From NCBI GenBank assembly GCA_031262695.1, contig JAISHF010000004.1:43993-107992 (forward strand): DNA of 64,000 nucleotides. Direction: 5' to 3'. Shown one piece after another: positions 56,920-64,000 of the stretch (position 1 is the first letter of the stretch; every line of letters begins with the position of its first letter). A program made the translations under genes and the position numbers. Source of the stretch: Candidatus Nomurabacteria bacterium (GTDB lineage Bacteria > Patescibacteriota > Saccharimonadia > Saccharimonadales > Saccharimonadaceae). The notes below the pieces were generated by a model, which was not told the DNA's origin, did not search any database, and saw only the letters and a list, made by a program, of their open reading frames with translations.

Positions 56920-57644
56920 TTGAGACAATCGGCTTTGAAGATGAAGTTTCGCAAGAGACTTCATCTTTGCGTAAAATTACTACATTAACGGCAGGTGTAA
57001 AAGATAAAAATCGGGTGAATGTGTTTCTGGGTGGTCGTTTCGCGTTTTCGCTGTTGCTTTCACAGGTGGTGGATAATGGATTGAAGGTTGGGTTGGAACT
57101 GTCGGAAGAAGACGAGGCGAGGTTAAGGGGCGAGAGCGATTTTGGTAAGGTTTATCAAAGGGCGTTGGAGTGGGCGCTGCTTCGGCCACATTCGGAACGG
57201 GAGTTGGCGGAGTATTTATATAAAAAAACAAGACCTAGCGTGCGGTCAGGGAAGGACAAGGCGGGTAATTTTATTAGATTAGAACGTAAGGGGGTGGACG
57301 CGGAAGTGGTGGCACGGGTGCAGAGCCGGATTTTGGAAAAGGGTTATGTGGATGATGAGAAATTTGCACGGTGGTTTGTGGAAAATCGCCGAGTGCGTAA
57401 AGGGGCGAGCCGTAAAAAGCTGTTATTGGAGCTCGCGAGTAAGGGGATTTCGCGCGATTTGGCGGAGCGAGCGCTCATAGATTTGGCGGCGGACGGTAAC
57501 GGGCGAGATGAAAAAGTGGAAATGGCAAAAATTATTGCCAAAAAGCGCGCAAAATACGACGACGACAAGTTGGTGCAATATTTGGTGCGACAAGGGTTCA
57601 ATTATTCTGATGTGCGTGAGGCGGTGTCGGCGTGCGATGAGTAA
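56916..57644 (+). CDS. recX: RecX-like regulatory protein
   Basis: Modulates RecA. The 242-residue protein has helical repeats typical of RecX: ALEWALLRPHSERELAEYLYKK, ILEKGYVDDEKFARWFVENR, GASRKKLLLELASKGI and KLVQYLVRQGFNYSDVREAV. An N-terminal beta-type extension (~50 residues) precedes them, as in many RecX proteins. Translationally coupled to pnp. Confidence 0.8.
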   Translation: MIETIGFEDEVSQETSSLRKITTLTAGVKDKNRVNVFLGGRFAFSLLLSQVVDNGLKVGLELSEEDEARLRGESDFGKVYQRALEWALLRPHSERELAEYLYKKTRPSVRSGKDKAGNFIRLERKGVDAEVVARVQSRILEKGYVDDEKFARWFVENRRVRKGASRKKLLLELASKGISRDLAERALIDLAADGNGRDEKVEMAKIIAKKRAKYDDDKLVQYLVRQGFNYSDVREAVSACDE

Positions 57645-57684
57645 TTAGATTGAACAGGCAATTATTCTGAGGCGGTGTCGGCTG
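57599..57684 (+). repeat. Direct repeat at the recX/PRC-barrel junction
   Basis: CAATTATTCTGA...GGCGGTGTCGGC occurs at 57599-57631 (end of recX) and again, with a 10-nt deletion, at 57659-57683 (end of the opposite gene). Confidence 0.55.
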
Positions 57685-58270
57685 GGGCTGGTTCGGGTGC
57701 GGTTTGAGGCTTGGCGACAGGTTGTGGTTTAATTGGTTTGGCGGGTTTTTGTGGGGTTATTGGCTCGGGTGATTTGGCGTAGGCATCTTCAACGATGAGT
57801 TCGTGGTTGGTGAGTTCAATAATTTGTCCGCGACCGATGGCGAGCTCGGGCAAAAAACTGCCAAAAATACCGCGTTTGACAATGACTTGGAACACGGCAA
57901 AGGAAAGGCTATCTACGACAAAGTCGGCAACACTCCCCAGTTTTTGGCTGGTGAGCTTTTCGTCGCCAGAAGTTCGGACAGGGAGTTTAAGCAGGTTAAA
58001 ACCGAGATTTAGCACTTCTTGCAGGCGTGGGAGTTCAGAAAGCTTGGAAACAGCGTCAGTGTCGGTAAAAAAGATGCCGTGCCTGAGGGTGATTTCAGCA
58101 ACACTGTCGGCAACGAGATAGCTCGGCTCGCGTTCGCCAGTATTGACCTGAAAAGCCGCCAGCGTAAACGACCGCGGGTCAATAATCAGACCCTCAACCA
58201 ACGCAACCGTATCGCCGCTCCGCGCCTCACGCACGGGCAGCCCAATTAAACCGGAGTTGTAATATAACAT
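57662..58270 (-). CDS. PRC-barrel domain protein
   Basis: A 202-residue protein with two PRC-barrel-like halves: SGLIGLPVREARSGD... GLIIDPRSFTLAAFQV (~8-45) and TSQKLGSVADFVVDSLSFAV (~102-125), then a Pro/Lys/Ala-rich end. PRC barrels occur in ribosome-maturation and photosynthetic proteins; the role here is unknown. ATG 58270 is 6 nt after a minus-strand TATAAT; the upstream in-frame start at 58288 lies in the promoter and is rejected. Confidence 0.75.
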   Translation of the reverse strand: MLYYNSGLIGLPVREARSGDTVALVEGLIIDPRSFTLAAFQVNTGEREPSYLVADSVAEITLRHGIFFTDTDAVSKLSELPRLQEVLNLGFNLLKLPVRTSGDEKLTSQKLGSVADFVVDSLSFAVFQVIVKRGIFGSFLPELAIGRGQIIELTNHELIVEDAYAKSPEPITPQKPAKPIKPQPVAKPQTAPEPAPADTASE

Positions 58271-58421
58271 ATATATATTATACACCAAAAAATAGCCACA
58301 GAAAGAGGTAAAATCACCTAAGTTCTAATCTGTGGAATGCGAAAACTTAGCAAAAGCGTGAAGTTTTCGCATTCGTTAGCGGGCGGCTTGTGTTGCTTTT
58401 GTGTAGTATTTTGCAATACAG

Positions 58422-59681
58422 TTATCTGAGGGGTTTTGCGGTGTATTTGCCGCTAGCAAGTTCGGTTTCGCCGATGACGGCGGCGGATTTGGCGGCGGAT
58501 TTGGCGGCGTATTCTAGTTTTTTGCTGAGGGAGCGGTCGGAGAATAAGATGTCGGTGGTTCTGCCAGATTTTTGCTCTTTGGTGGCTTGCGTAAAGCAGA
58601 ATTCGTAGGTTTTGGCGTCGTTTGTGATTGGCACGAACAAAATATCCACGCCACTTGGCTTGATTTCGGTGATTTTGGTGGCTACCAGCACCTCATAGAG
58701 TCGCGAGAGCCCGATACTGGCGCCGACGCCTTCAAATTTGGCGTCGCTGTAATTGGCAACGAGGTTATCGTAGCGACCGCCGCTCATAATGCTACCATAG
58801 TTCTCAAAGCCGCTGATATTGGTCTCAAAAACGGTGCCAGTGTAATAGTCAAGCCCGCGGACGATGGCGAGGTCAATTTGGGCGTTTTTGACGCCGCGTA
58901 GGGCGAGATTTTGCATAACGGTTTTGAGTTCGGCGAGCCCAGCCGCGAATTCGTCGGTTGTAATATTTAGGGCGGAAAGAGAGGCAAGAACGGCTTGATT
59001 GTCGCCTTTTAATTCAATGAAGTCTTTGATTTTTTGGAATTGCTCGTTTGTAGTGCCGCATTTTTCTAGTTCTTTGGCGAAATCGGCGGCGGAGATTTTT
59101 TCGGCGTCGTCAATCACGGCACGGACCCTCAGGGCATTCTCAGTGGTTAAGCCGAGGCTCTCTAAAAAGCCGTTTAAGAGTCTGCGGTTGGCGACACGAA
59201 TTGTAAAATCGGCACGGTCCGTTAACAATTCGCTGCAAATTGTGTCGGCGAGGGCGATACATTCGGCGTCGTATTCTAGTGGCAAGTCACCGCGGGCGAT
59301 TACGTCGGCGTCGCATTGGTAGAACTCACGTAGGCGGCCTTTTTGGGTTTTTTCGCCACGATAGACTTTGTTGATTTGCGAGATTTTTAGTGGAAAGGCC
59401 AATTCTCGTTCGTTATTGGCAACAAAAAGCGCTAACGGCACGGTCAAATCAAAGCGGATTGCGAGCTTGGCGTCGCCTTTTTCTAATCGGTAGACTTGTT
59501 TGTTAGTGTCGCCGCCTGATTTAGCGAGCAGGGCGTCTTCGCGGAACATCAGGGGTGCGTCGTAAGTTTTGAAGCCGTTTTTCAGGTGTGCGTTTTTGAT
59601 AATTTGTTTAAGGCGGTCAAATTCGGCCTGTTCGTTTGGTTTTAGGCTCAAAAAACCCGATAGTTCTTCATATTTTTTCAT
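58422..59681 (-). CDS. hisS: Histidyl-tRNA synthetase
   Basis: Charges tRNA-His (gene at 40173). The 419-residue protein has RFDLTVPLALFVANN, motif 2 with INKVYRGEKTQKGRLREFYQCDADVIA, the histidine-binding RGLDYYTGTVFETNI and SIMSGGRYDNLV, and motif 3 GVGASIGLSRL. AGGAGAAC directly precedes ATG 59681; a TATAAT lies about 15 nt before that. The longer frame starting at 59990 lacks family similarity and is rejected. Confidence 0.95.
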   Translation of the reverse strand: MKKYEELSGFLSLKPNEQAEFDRLKQIIKNAHLKNGFKTYDAPLMFREDALLAKSGGDTNKQVYRLEKGDAKLAIRFDLTVPLALFVANNERELAFPLKISQINKVYRGEKTQKGRLREFYQCDADVIARGDLPLEYDAECIALADTICSELLTDRADFTIRVANRRLLNGFLESLGLTTENALRVRAVIDDAEKISAADFAKELEKCGTTNEQFQKIKDFIELKGDNQAVLASLSALNITTDEFAAGLAELKTVMQNLALRGVKNAQIDLAIVRGLDYYTGTVFETNISGFENYGSIMSGGRYDNLVANYSDAKFEGVGASIGLSRLYEVLVATKITEIKPSGVDILFVPITNDAKTYEFCFTQATKEQKSGRTTDILFSDRSLSKKLEYAAKSAAKSAAVIGETELASGKYTAKPLR

Positions 59682-59739
59682 AGTTCTCCTAGTTATATTA
59701 TAATGCAATTTGGTTGAAAAGTATAATAAATGCCGCTCG

Positions 59740-60081
59740 CTAGGCGTGATGGGTGTCGAGGATTTTCTGAATGACTGCGCGGAGCTCGGGTAGATCTTGT
59801 GTGGCAGTAGCCCAAATATCTTTGGTGTCGATGCGGTGATAATCGTGGGCGAGGCGGTTGCGCATACCGATGGCTTGACGCCACGGTATTTCAGGATGTG
59901 CTTCTTGGAAGTTTGGGGATGTGTGATTAAGTGCCTCGCCGACATAAGCAATACGAAGGGTAATAGCGTCTTGAAAATTAATGTCGTCAATGAAGTCTTG
60001 TTCAGTTTTGCCTATGAGGCGGCTAGCAATATCTTCTGTAATCCCCAGAGCATCTTTCAAATACGCGAATTCAGTTTTCAT
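59740..60081 (-). CDS. HepT-like toxin (DUF86)
   Basis: A 113-residue protein of the HepT family. The RNase or AMP-acceptor motif Rx4HxY is RNRLAHDY at residues 74-81. In HepT/MntA pairs the antitoxin adds AMP to the Tyr. It overlaps the preceding mntA-like gene by 4 bases and is closely followed by hisS. Confidence 0.88.
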   Translation of the reverse strand: MKTEFAYLKDALGITEDIASRLIGKTEQDFIDDINFQDAITLRIAYVGEALNHTSPNFQEAHPEIPWRQAIGMRNRLAHDYHRIDTKDIWATATQDLPELRAVIQKILDTHHA

Positions 60082-60398
60082 ATAGCGAGCTGCGCTCCCT
60101 CTAGGATGTATTTTCGGCGATTTTCCTTGACGAGATCTTGGCGGACGAAGTCGACGGGGGCGCCAAGGGTGTCTTCTAGTTCATTTATCAAGCCAGTGAG
60201 ACGCATAAGCCCAAGGTTTGGCTTATAGCTGTCAACCAAAATATCAATGTCGCTGTTGGCGGTGGCGTCGCCGCGGGCGACCGAACCAAAAACCCGCGGG
60301 TTTTTGACTTCGTATTTAGCAAAAATCCTTGCTAGGGCCTCTTTATTGTCTGCTAGCGCCTTGCGTAGCCGTCGGGTGTCTTCTGTGATACTATCCAT
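60078..60398 (-). CDS. MntA-like nucleotidyltransferase antitoxin
   Basis: A 106-residue minimal nucleotidyltransferase with VFGSVARGDATANSDIDILVD (GS motif followed by DxD), near residues 37-56. Such proteins AMPylate HepT. Leaderless: TATAAT, 6 nt, ATG on the minus strand. It overlaps hepT (ATGA), as is usual for this pair. Confidence 0.88.
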   Translation of the reverse strand: MDSITEDTRRLRKALADNKEALARIFAKYEVKNPRVFGSVARGDATANSDIDILVDSYKPNLGLMRLTGLINELEDTLGAPVDFVRQDLVKENRRKYILEGAQLAI

Positions 60399-60410
60399 AA
60401 ATATATTATA

Positions 60411-62327
60411 TCACATATTTTTGTGGGCGCGTTTGCGTTCGGTTGGGTCAAGGTAGCGTTTGCGGAGGCGGAGATTTTTGGGTGTGACTTCTAGAAGTTC
60501 GTCGTCGGAGAGAAAATCAAGTGATTGTTCTAGCGAGAATTGGGTGTGTGGGGTGAGTTGGATGGTGCCGTCGCTGGCCTTGCTGCGCATATTGGTTAGT
60601 TGCTTGCCTTTGCAAACGTTGATGTCTAGGTCTTCTTGCTTGTTGTTGATGCCGACAATCATACCTTGATAAACCGTGGTGCCAGCGCCGATGAGAAGCT
60701 CGCCGCGGGCTTCGGCGGCGGAGAGGGCGTAGGCGGTGGATTCGCCAGCCTCAAAAGCGACTAGCGCGCCGTTGCGGTTTTGGTTGATGGCAGCGCCCTT
60801 TGGCTGATAGCCGAAAGGAATTGAACTCATAATTACGGTGCCTTTGGTTGCGGTAAGCAAAATGCCACGCAAACCGATTAGGGCAGCGGTGGTGATGAGG
60901 TAAGAAAAGCGTTGCGTGCCGCTGCTCGTGGTCTCTTGGTTTTGTAGGGTGGCGCGGCGAATACCCATCTCTTGACTGACCGCACCAACAAATTCAGGGC
61001 TGACTTCAATGCTTAAATCTTCAACTGGTTCGCTTAAAACGCCGTCAACTTCTTTATAAACGACTTGTGGGCGACCGACTTCTAGCTCAAAGCCGTCGCG
61101 ACGCATAGACTCAATGAGGACGGAGAGGTGAAGCTCGCCGCGGCCAGAAACTTGGAAGCCGAGGCCGTCTTCTTTCAGGCGGAGCGAGATGTTGGTTTCT
61201 AACTCTTTGCGTAGGCGGTCGGCGATTTGGCGGCTGGTCGTGAATTCGCCCTCTTTGCCTTTGAGCGGCGAGGTATTTGGCCCGATATAGATACTCATAG
61301 TCGGGGCTTCCATCTGGATGGTTGGCAAGGCCTCAGCTTCGCCCGTGGCGATAGTTTCGCCGATTTGAATGCCGTCAATGCCCGAGATAGCAATAATGTC
61401 GCCCGCAACGGCTTCGGCGATTTCTTCGCGGCCGAGGCCGCGGTAGCCAAAAATTTTATCAATGCGTGCTGGGCGTGCTTGGCTGGTCAAACCCATCGGC
61501 GACCCGCTCACGCTCGCTTCGCTCGCTGCGCTTCCATTTACGGTCGCCGACGGGTTCGACGCAGCCCGCACTACCTTGACACCTTCGCCGGCTTTGAGTT
61601 TGCCGCGGGAGAGTTTGCCGATGATTAGTTTGCCGATGTATTGGTCGTAGCCGAGGGCGGTGATGAGGAGTTGGGCGCCTTTGCTGGCGTTTTCGTCGAT
61701 TTTTGGTGTGGGCATTTCGCGGATAATGGCGTCAAAAATCACCGCGAGGTCGGCGGGTTCGCTAGGGTCGGCTGGGGCCTCGGCCCACGCCTTGCCGTCG
61801 CGGGCAATAGCATAATAAACTGGGTATTCTAGTTGTGAGTCGTCAGTGGCGAGCTCTAAAAAGAGGTCGGAGACTTCGTCCAGCACCTCTGGAATACGAG
61901 AGGCCGGTTTGTCGATTTTGTTGATGATGACGATAGGTTTAAGCCCTAACCCGAGCGCCTTAGAAAGCACGAACTTGGTCTGCGGCATCGGGCCCTCTTG
62001 GGCGTCCACCACGAGCAAAACGCCGTCGGCCATATTGAGGGTGCGTTCCACCTCGCCAGAAAAATCGGCGTGGCCGGGGGTGTCAATGATATTGATTTTG
62101 TAGTCTTGACCGTCGCCTGCCTTGTAGAAAACCGCGGTTTGCTTAGCGGTAATCGTGATGCCGCGCTCGTGTTCTTGGTCCATACTATCCATAATTAGAG
62201 TCTGCGACATTTCGGCCTGATTGTCACGAAAAGTTTTGCTTTGCTTGAGCAAGCCGTCCACCAAGGTTGTTTTGCCGTGGTCGACGTGCGCGATAATCGC
62301 AATGTTACGGATTTTTTGCTGCTCCAT
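60411..62327 (-). CDS. typA: GTP-binding translation factor TypA/BipA with inserted segment
   Basis: Ribosome-associated GTPase. The 638-residue protein has IAHVDHGKTTLVDGLL (G1), RGITITAK (G2), DTPGHADF (G3) and NKIDKPASR (G4), then domains like EF-G and the BipA C-terminal domain (YLITTAALIGLRG, NMRSKASDGTIQLTP). An insert of about 30 residues in the second domain (KVVRAA-SNPSATVNGSAASE... then QARPARIDKIFG) is encoded by a palindrome (61489-61556). Leaderless: TATAAT, 6 nt, ATG 62327. Confidence 0.96.
   Translation of the reverse strand: MEQQKIRNIAIIAHVDHGKTTLVDGLLKQSKTFRDNQAEMSQTLIMDSMDQEHERGITITAKQTAVFYKAGDGQDYKINIIDTPGHADFSGEVERTLNMADGVLLVVDAQEGPMPQTKFVLSKALGLGLKPIVIINKIDKPASRIPEVLDEVSDLFLELATDDSQLEYPVYYAIARDGKAWAEAPADPSEPADLAVIFDAIIREMPTPKIDENASKGAQLLITALGYDQYIGKLIIGKLSRGKLKAGEGVKVVRAASNPSATVNGSAASEASVSGSPMGLTSQARPARIDKIFGYRGLGREEIAEAVAGDIIAISGIDGIQIGETIATGEAEALPTIQMEAPTMSIYIGPNTSPLKGKEGEFTTSRQIADRLRKELETNISLRLKEDGLGFQVSGRGELHLSVLIESMRRDGFELEVGRPQVVYKEVDGVLSEPVEDLSIEVSPEFVGAVSQEMGIRRATLQNQETTSSGTQRFSYLITTAALIGLRGILLTATKGTVIMSSIPFGYQPKGAAINQNRNGALVAFEAGESTAYALSAAEARGELLIGAGTTVYQGMIVGINNKQEDLDINVCKGKQLTNMRSKASDGTIQLTPHTQFSLEQSLDFLSDDELLEVTPKNLRLRKRYLDPTERKRAHKNM
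61489..61556 (-). repeat. In-frame palindromic insert in typA
   Basis: AACCCATCGGCGACC (61490-61504) pairs with GGTCGCCGACGGGTT (61542-61556), 15 bp with one mismatch; the pairing extends outward imperfectly to about 61465 and 61575. The middle is rich in CGCTCGC/GCGAGCG. Confidence 0.85.
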
Positions 62328-62390
62328 CTGCTAATTATAGCACAAACGATAAGATTTTGCAACTGGTTATATAAAAAAATGCCCTTAGGC

Positions 62391-62419
62391 TTGACTTTTA
62401 AGCATAAGTGTGCTATAAT
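62391..62419 (+). promoter_or_regulatory. AAGCATAAG-type promoter
   Basis: TTGACT, 17-nt spacer TTTAAGCATAAGTGTGC, TATAAT. Serves the hydrolase gene with a ~40-nt leader. Confidence 0.85.
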
Positions 62420-62465
62420 GGAGGTAATTCTATTGTTAACTCTATTTTGAAAGGTGGTGCTATGA

Positions 62466-63368
62466 ATGATAGAAGAGAAAATTGGGGCTATTTTAGATGG
62501 CTACTCAATGGAAACTTTAAGAAACTTTAAAGAAGCACACATGTGCTACGACCCTGAGAGTGGTTGCGGGTTGATTCGTGAGATTTTACCTAATACAACT
62601 GATACTCTGGTGATTATTTATCAGACCACCGAGGAGTTAGGCAGTCTTGAGGCGTTAATGCGCGCGCTTGTGATTCGCGAGGTGGTTTGCGATGTGCGGG
62701 AGGTGCCGCTTTCTAATCTGCTTTTAGTGCCGTATAGCGATAGAGGCACGCGGACGACACGGCTGGATTCTGAGATTGAGGCGCGGCGACTTGTGCAGAG
62801 GAATTTGCCAGTGCATGCACCGGCGGTTACTGTGTTGGGATGCTCACTGGGCGGCGCGCTGGCACTGCCGGTTGCGGCCGACATCTTGAAACACAGCCCG
62901 TTTGAGGCAGTGAAGACATTTATTGTTGAGTCACCGAATGTAAAAAAGCGTAATTTGGCGCAGTTGGCATTTGATTTTGCGACAAGAGGCAGGTCAATCG
63001 GTGAAGTCAAGAAACGTAATTTTGCAAAATCGTCTAACCAGAAACTTTTGGCAGACTTGCAGAAACTGGAAGTGTCGTGCGGGTTCATATTTAATATGTT
63101 CCTGCCGGAAAATTTGCGGCTGCTGATGGACACCGTAGCGAAAGATTCGTTGGAATCGCAGACGGCTAATGTTTTGCTGATTGGCGGTCAGGTTATGCAT
63201 TGTTATGCAAAACATGGCATCAATCGGTTGCACGATAATCGGCGGATTAAGGCGAAGATGGGTAACCATGGCGGTTGGGCGAACTATACTACGGTGGAAG
63301 TTGATGGCGACCATGCCATTACTAATGACATTGCTTTGTTGTGCAAGTTATTGTGCGAAAATTTATAG
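62466..63368 (+). CDS. Alpha/beta-hydrolase-like protein
   Basis: A 300-residue protein. A nucleophile elbow, TVLGCSLGGALALPVA with Ser at about residue 124, follows a strand, and VDGDHA near residue 288 may supply the catalytic His. The rest (TTEELGSLEALMRALVIR, VESPNVKKRNLAQLAFD) is not family-specific. GAAAGGTGG precedes ATG 62466; another ATG four bases upstream is in a short frame. Codon use and long leader group it with the second expression class. Substrate unknown. Confidence 0.65.
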   Translation: MIEEKIGAILDGYSMETLRNFKEAHMCYDPESGCGLIREILPNTTDTLVIIYQTTEELGSLEALMRALVIREVVCDVREVPLSNLLLVPYSDRGTRTTRLDSEIEARRLVQRNLPVHAPAVTVLGCSLGGALALPVAADILKHSPFEAVKTFIVESPNVKKRNLAQLAFDFATRGRSIGEVKKRNFAKSSNQKLLADLQKLEVSCGFIFNMFLPENLRLLMDTVAKDSLESQTANVLLIGGQVMHCYAKHGINRLHDNRRIKAKMGNHGGWANYTTVEVDGDHAITNDIALLCKLLCENL

Positions 63369-63369
63369 T

Positions 63370-63399
63370 AAAAAACGACTCCTTTTGGGGTCGTTTTTT
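63370..63399. terminator. Bidirectional terminator
   Basis: AAAAAACGAC / GTCGTTTTTT between convergent genes. Confidence 0.9.
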
Positions 63400-63400
63400 G

Positions 63401-63787
63401 TTAGGTGATGACGAAAAAGTCTTGAACGGCGTAATCGGCGGCGACATCGGCGGCGGCGAGGAGGGGCTGGAGGTGGCGGAATTTGGGGTATTTGAGTAGG
63501 AAAAACTCGGCAGCGCGGTGCATTTGGCGGAGTTTGGTTGGGCTGATGGCCGATAGCCCGCCGCCAAAATCGCCGGTTTTACGCATTTTAACCTCGGTGA
63601 AGTAGATCTCGACCTCGCCTGCGGGATTGCGGGCGAGGGAGATAATATCTATTTCGCAGAATTTGGTGCGCCAATTGCGGGCAATGACTTTGTGCTTGTG
63701 GGATTCTAGATACGAAACAACCGCGGACTCGCCGCGGTTGCCGATTTGGGTGGTGTTTTTCTTGGTTTGTCCGTAGCTAGTTGTCAT
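63401..63787 (-). CDS. yraN: YraN/UPF0102 nuclease-fold protein
   Basis: A 128-residue UPF0102 protein. GNRGESAVVSYLESHKHKVIARNWRTKFCEIDIISL and the later FTEVKMRK form the restriction-endonuclease-like core (E, D, ExK). Its molecular task is unclear, although it often sits with ribosomal protein and RNase HII genes. Located right after a gene ending in an Ala/Glu-rich tail. Confidence 0.88.
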   Translation of the reverse strand: MTTSYGQTKKNTTQIGNRGESAVVSYLESHKHKVIARNWRTKFCEIDIISLARNPAGEVEIYFTEVKMRKTGDFGGGLSAISPTKLRQMHRAAEFFLLKYPKFRHLQPLLAAADVAADYAVQDFFVIT

Positions 63788-63797
63788 TGGGCCGGAA

Positions 63798-64000
63798 TTA
63801 TTCGGCTGGTTCGGCTTCGCCCTCTTCGGCGTCGGCCTTTTCGGCTTGGACCTCTGGGGATTTTTCTTCAGACTCTAAAACTTTTTCGGCTTCAGTCTCG
63901 CCACCAGTAAGTTCTGGCTCGGCGACTTCGGCGGCTGGCTCTTCGGCTGCAACTTCGGCGACTTCTTCGTCACCAATTAGCTCGTTGGCGGCAGCGCGGT
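63798..64000 (-). CDS. C-terminal acidic tail of an unidentified protein, partial
   Basis: An open frame on the minus strand from the window edge to TAA at 63798. The visible ~67 residues are Ala/Glu-rich (ELIGDEEVAEVAAEEPAAEV... EEGEAEPAE), a low-complexity tail like those of some ribosomal or RNA-binding proteins in this group. Upstream of yraN and in the same direction. No identity can be given from the tail alone. Confidence 0.55.
   Translation of the reverse strand, partial: RAAANELIGDEEVAEVAAEEPAAEVAEPELTGGETEAEKVLESEEKSPEVQAEKADAEEGEAEPAE

Noticed and set aside
58422..59990. Longer hisS frame starting at 59990
   Set aside because: The first ~100 residues have no HisRS similarity and overlap hepT; a Shine-Dalgarno site marks ATG 59681.
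1..64000. UGA decoded as glycine (genetic code 25)
   Set aside because: UGA ends nusB, the Nudix gene, lysS-region genes, pnp, ackA and others exactly where family ends or ATGA overlaps are expected.

Overview
The window looks like a bacterium of the Candidate Phyla Radiation, most likely a Saccharibacterium (TM7). This is inferred from a compact gene layout, a mostly leaderless transcription style, FISUMP and fibro-slime surface proteins, a DUF348-lytic transglycosylase, a phosphoketolase-acetate kinase energy module and shortened versions of conserved proteins (HrcA, TsaB-like). UGA is an ordinary stop codon, so this is not a code-25 lineage (SR1/Gracilibacteria). No rRNA, transposase or CRISPR array was seen.

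Layout. 1-16.8 kb: cell-envelope proteins (partial serine-hydrolase-like protein, FISUMP protein, a dockerin-tailed lysozyme-like protein beside a cohesin-like anchor, an LTA-synthase-like enzyme, a transglutaminase-like lipoprotein, a 1162-residue Cys-rich surface protein), with an RNA methyltransferase and GlyRS between them. 16.8-24.2 kb: tRNA-Gln, then bL32, NusB, Nudix, RNase III, SecA and LysRS. 24.3-27.5 kb: an island on the minus strand with a Spo0A-like effector domain, a sigma-E/K-like sigma factor and a SpoIIID-like regulator, plus an AAA ATPase. 27.5-30.6 kb: a UPF0200-like kinase and a cation P-type ATPase. 30.7-33.9 kb: an AT-rich restriction-modification island. 33.9-39.8 kb: phosphoketolase, acetate kinase, TsaB-like, receiver protein, RluB-like, HrcA. 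39.9-43.8 kb: tRNA-Glu(CUC), tRNA-His and tRNA-Glu(UUC), then a DUF262/DUF1524 nuclease and a NYN protein. 43.8-53.5 kb: MscL, CAP protein, 7TM-GAF sensor, ANL ligase, fibro-slime protein, kinase, lytic transglycosylase and an acidic zinc-ribbon protein. 53.5-64 kb: YebC, PNPase, RecX, PRC-barrel, HisRS, HepT/MntA, TypA, an alpha/beta hydrolase and YraN.

Expression signals fall into two classes. Most first genes have a -10 box (TATAAT) followed about 6 nt later by the start codon, so their mRNAs should be leaderless; genes inside operons have Shine-Dalgarno sites or ATGA overlaps. A second set (the sporulation-regulator-like genes and several hypothetical or envelope genes) has long leaders, strong AAGGAGG sites and often one near-identical promoter whose spacer carries AAGCATAAGTG. 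Some of these regions carry runs of 8-9 C that could vary in length.

The most unusual content is: the Spo0A/sigma-E-K/SpoIIID-like trio in the order of the Bacillus mother-cell cascade; two diverged copies of a structured RNA (8.1 and 54.5 kb) whose stems show compensating changes; palindromic elements inserted in frame into phosphoketolase and TypA; a seven-copy two-hairpin intergenic repeat always in one orientation; and a possible miniature cohesin-dockerin pair.
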